Assembly (NCBI GenBank): GCA_947165025.1
Contig: CAMUYQ010000012.1
Coordinates: 1-64,000 of the forward strand
DNA length: 64,000 nucleotides
Reading direction: 5' to 3'
Source of the DNA: an uncultured Lachnospiraceae bacterium
Lineage (GTDB): Bacteria > Bacillota > Clostridia > Lachnospirales > Lachnospiraceae
Shown in pieces: positions 61,697-64,000 of the stretch; position 1 is the stretch's first letter, and every line of letters starts with the position of its first letter. The translations under genes were made by a program, and so were the position numbers. The notes under the pieces are model-generated. The model did no database searches. It worked only from the letters and a program-made list of their open reading frames with translations, and was not told the origin of the DNA.

Positions 61697-61833
61697 GGTG
61701 TGTGTCAAAGCAGTTCATTCGAAAACACGCTCTCGCTCCTGTTCGGTGCGTAGCGGTACGTAAGTCGGTACAGAACACCGACTAAGTACCGACGCATTCA
61801 CAAGGTTTTCTCACGAACTCTTTGCCCCACACC
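61697..61833. repeat. Nested palindromic intergenic repeat, copy 2
   Basis: A 137-base element bounded by imperfect inverted ends, GGTGTGTGTCAAAG (61697-61710) and CTTTGCCCCACACC (61820-61833), two mismatches in 14. Inside are TTCGAAAACACGCTCTCG and palindromes GTCGGTAC/GTACCGAC. Its ends and blocks match the reverse complement of copy 1, while the middle differs. It lies between the hisC stop and the next gene's ribosome site. Confidence 0.7.
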
Positions 61834-61856
61834 TTAATATACATATCAAAAGTTTG

Positions 61857-62921
61857 TCACGAGCCCATGATACTATCAATTTCTCGTATCAGAGTCCGCA
61901 TCTCCTCATCGGTACCGACCGAGATGCGAAGCCAGTCACGAAGCCTCGGCTTATCCCACCATCTGACGTAGATCCCGCGTTCCTTAAGCTTTCTGAAGAG
62001 CTCCTCCGCAGAGATCTTCGACGGAGATGCGAATACAAAGTTTGTCTTCGAATCCGTGACCGCAAAACCGCGGCTTCGAAGCTCATCTATCGCCCACTGT
62101 CTGGTTGACATAACTTTGTCTACCGTCTCTTTGAAATACTCATTATCAGACAGCGACGCAATACCGAGCTCGATGGCAGGTCTGTTCATTGTATATGAAT
62201 TGATCGAATACTTAACATCGTTTAAGTATTTGATAAGCTTCCGGTTTCCTACTGCAAATCCGATACGCATCCCGGCAAAAGCACGGGACTTCGAAAACGT
62301 CCTGACAACAAGCAGATTATCGTACTTTCTCGTCAGTTCTACAGCTGTAACGCCGCCGAAATCAACGTATGCCTCATCTGCTATGACGACGCTCTGCGGG
62401 TTTGCCGCAACTATATCCTCGATAAACGCGATATCATCCATCTCGGATACACCTGTTGGCGCATTCGGATTGGCTATGACTATACCGCCGTTCTCGCACA
62501 TATAATCGGACTTCACCATATGAAAATCATCGTCCAGCGGTTTGGTTTCATAAGGGATCCTGTAGACTTCGGCCCAGACATCGTAGAAAGAATACGTGAT
62601 ATCCGGGAAGATCACAGGTTTTTCGGAATTGAAGAATGTCAGGAATGCTGTCGCAAGCACATCATCCGACCCGACTCCGACAAACACCTCGTCATGCGCA
62701 AAACCGTAATGATCGGCAAGTGCGTCCCTGAGAGGTCCGACATCGGCTGCCGGATACAGGCGAAGCGACGATGCATCAAATGCCTTCAAAGCCTCAAACA
62801 CCTTCGGTGAAGGCGGATACGGCATTTCATTCGTATTAAGCTTTATGATCTTCTCGCCGTCCTTGGGCTGCTCACCCGGAACATACGGCTCGACGCGTCT
62901 TACGTTATCTTCCCAGCTCAT
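61857..62921 (-). CDS. hisC: Histidinol-phosphate aminotransferase
   Basis: A 354-residue fold-type I PLP enzyme of HisC type: IIKLNTNEMPYPPSPKV, LRLYPAADVGPLRDALA, VGVGSDDVLATAF, ANPNAPTG, IADEAYVDFGG, TFSKSRAFAGMRIGFA with the PLP lysine, and WLRISVGTDEEM. It transaminates imidazole-acetol phosphate in histidine synthesis, or aromatic keto acids in some bacteria. No other his gene is in the window. It directly follows another aminotransferase gene with no gap. Confidence 0.88.
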   Translation of the reverse strand: MSWEDNVRRVEPYVPGEQPKDGEKIIKLNTNEMPYPPSPKVFEALKAFDASSLRLYPAADVGPLRDALADHYGFAHDEVFVGVGSDDVLATAFLTFFNSEKPVIFPDITYSFYDVWAEVYRIPYETKPLDDDFHMVKSDYMCENGGIVIANPNAPTGVSEMDDIAFIEDIVAANPQSVVIADEAYVDFGGVTAVELTRKYDNLLVVRTFSKSRAFAGMRIGFAVGNRKLIKYLNDVKYSINSYTMNRPAIELGIASLSDNEYFKETVDKVMSTRQWAIDELRSRGFAVTDSKTNFVFASPSKISAEELFRKLKERGIYVRWWDKPRLRDWLRISVGTDEEMRTLIREIDSIMGS

Positions 62922-64000
62922 TTACAACCCAAGCTCCTTTGCCAATTCCGCAAACTTCGGAAGAGAATTGACCACCGTTTCATATGATACGCAGTATGCA
63001 ATCCTGACATATCCGCTGCACATGAACGTGGAGCCCGGCACAAGAAGGAGATTGTACTTCTTGGCAATGTTCACGAATTCCTTCTCATCATCAATGGGCG
63101 ACTTCATGAAGAGATAGAACGCTCCCTCAGGCTTCTGGCACTCAAACCCGAGCTTTGTCAGCCCCTCATAGAGCGTATTGCGATTCCTGTCATAATACGA
63201 GATATCCGTCTTGGCATCGATGCACTTTCCGATCACAAGCTGCATGATCGAAGGAGCATTAACAAAACCGAGTATCCTTGTCGCAACACCGCATGCACCG
63301 CAAAGATCGTTAAAATCATCCGCCTCGGACGGTATCACAAGGTATCCTATCCTCTCGCCGGGAAGCGAAAGTGACTTGGAATACGAATATCCCACAATGG
63401 TGTTCCTGTAAAAGAGCGGAACCCACGGAACCTCGGCTCCGTCATAGGCGAGCTCCCTGTACGGCTCGTCGGTGATCAGGTAGATCGTCCGTCCAAGCTC
63501 CTTCTGCTTCTTCTCAAGTATCTCACCCATCTTTGTGAGTGTCTCTTTTGAATAAATAACACCCGTCGGGTTATTTGGCGAGTTTACGATAACACATGCG
63601 GTTTTATTCGTGATCTTCTGTTCAAACTCAGTAAGATTAGGCTGAAACGATTTTGTGTCAGGTGTTATTATAACCATCTTCCCGTCGAAATTTGACACAT
63701 AGTTGTTGTACTCTCCGAAGTAGGGAGCAAATGCTATAACCTCATCGCCGGGATTAAGTATCGCCTTAAGCGCCACGTTCAGACCGCCCGCAGCCCCTAC
63801 CGTCATGACGATATTTGCCGCACTGTACGATGTGCCGTACTCTTTATTGAGATGCCCGGCTATAACGGCCCTGACCTCATCATGTCCCGCATTGCTCATG
63901 TAGCCGTGCAGTTTGACGCTGTCGGTATTGTTCACTATATCGATAATGGCCTCATTAACCTCGGCGGGAGCGGGAACGTTCGGATTTCCGAGTGAGAAAT
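62922..64000 (-). CDS. Aspartate aminotransferase-like PLP enzyme, 5' end outside the window
   Basis: The frame stays open through base 64000, where it reads FSLGNPNVPAPAEVNEAI, a normal internal segment of class I aminotransferases, so the start lies beyond the window. Further on are VMTVGAAGGLNVALKAI, VIVNSPNNPTG, ITDEPYRELAYDG and GYSYSKSLSLPGERIGYL with the PLP lysine. An in-frame GTG at 63935 is not a real start. Probably transaminates aspartate or a related amino acid; exact substrate uncertain. Co-transcribed with hisC. Confidence 0.85.
   Translation of the reverse strand, partial: FSLGNPNVPAPAEVNEAIIDIVNNTDSVKLHGYMSNAGHDEVRAVIAGHLNKEYGTSYSAANIVMTVGAAGGLNVALKAILNPGDEVIAFAPYFGEYNNYVSNFDGKMVIITPDTKSFQPNLTEFEQKITNKTACVIVNSPNNPTGVIYSKETLTKMGEILEKKQKELGRTIYLITDEPYRELAYDGAEVPWVPLFYRNTIVGYSYSKSLSLPGERIGYLVIPSEADDFNDLCGACGVATRILGFVNAPSIMQLVIGKCIDAKTDISYYDRNRNTLYEGLTKLGFECQKPEGAFYLFMKSPIDDEKEFVNIAKKYNLLLVPGSTFMCSGYVRIAYCVSYETVVNSLPKFAELAKELGL

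Noticed and set aside
57119-61833. CRISPR array
   Set aside because: There are only two palindromic copies, over 4 kb apart, and no regular spacer-repeat pattern occurs anywhere in the window.

Overview
The window looks like chromosome of a low-to-mid-GC Firmicute, most likely a Lachnospiraceae/Butyrivibrio-type Clostridia. Supporting signs are groESL behind a perfect CIRCE operator, the Firmicute-type AddAB recombination pair, a type III glutamine synthetase, a TPP-riboswitch-controlled ECF thiamine transporter subunit (ThiT), DltB/DltD-like acylation genes and strong AGGAGG-type ribosome sites. No rRNA, tRNA, CRISPR array, integrase or transposase was seen. Most genes are on the minus strand.

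Layout. (1) Bases 1 to about 10.9 kb form an accessory, visibly AT-richer defence and toxin-antitoxin region. It holds a truncated nuclease relic, an FRG-domain protein, an Abi_2 (AbiD/F-type) protein, a stray sugar-ketoisomerase copy, a tiny Lys/Ser/Ala-rich protein, a seven-gene minus-strand array (membrane protein, small protein, AAA ATPase, TOPRIM-like protein, DGQHR/DndB-like protein, HEPN-like protein, small protein) and a toxin-antitoxin-SecB-chaperone (TAC) triad. (2) 11.0-14.5 kb carries an SGNH/DltD-like and MBOAT acyltransferase pair plus a sugar epimerase. (3) 14.5-16.9 kb is a second accessory insert: an XRE regulator, an ImmA/IrrE peptidase and a PIN-like protein, with a divergent small gene. 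(4) 17.0-29.4 kb is a surface-glycan region (GT-C-like membrane proteins, polyprenyl-phosphate glycosyltransferases, oxidoreductases, CDP-glucose 4,6-dehydratase, GH25 lysozyme) interrupted by a split HipA-type toxin-antitoxin pair. (5) groESL is inserted on the plus strand at 29.5-31.5 kb. (6) 31.8-41.5 kb resumes glycan genes: two FdtA/WxcM-like cupins around an NDP-hexose 2,3-dehydratase and a Gfo/Idh oxidoreductase, which is a deoxysugar set, then a second GT-C paralogue, an acetyltransferase, dgt and a glycosyltransferase. (7) 41.6-49.3 kb holds an ECF S component, CotH kinase, DUF4956, a DUF6056-like membrane protein, a YidC-like domain fused to an LTA-synthase/sulfatase-like ectodomain, and a VTC-domain protein. 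(8) 49.3-64 kb is housekeeping: addA, addB, thiT, glnN, dapF, hslO, a small multidrug export family gene, hisC and a second aminotransferase cut by the window end. Two copies of a roughly 135-base nested palindromic repeat lie in intergenic gaps here.

How it fits together. The two glycan blocks probably build, modify and polymerise a cell-surface polysaccharide that carries a deoxysugar made from a CDP- or dTDP-4-keto-6-deoxy intermediate. Polyprenyl-phosphate-sugar synthases (GtrB/DPM1-like) would feed the GT-C membrane proteins. The CotH/DUF4956/VTC group with the YidC-sulfatase fusion looks like a coordinated envelope system and is the most unusual gene set in the window. The best candidate for an undescribed defence system is the seven-gene array at 4.4-9.3 kb. 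All functions are read from motifs and context; no database search was run.
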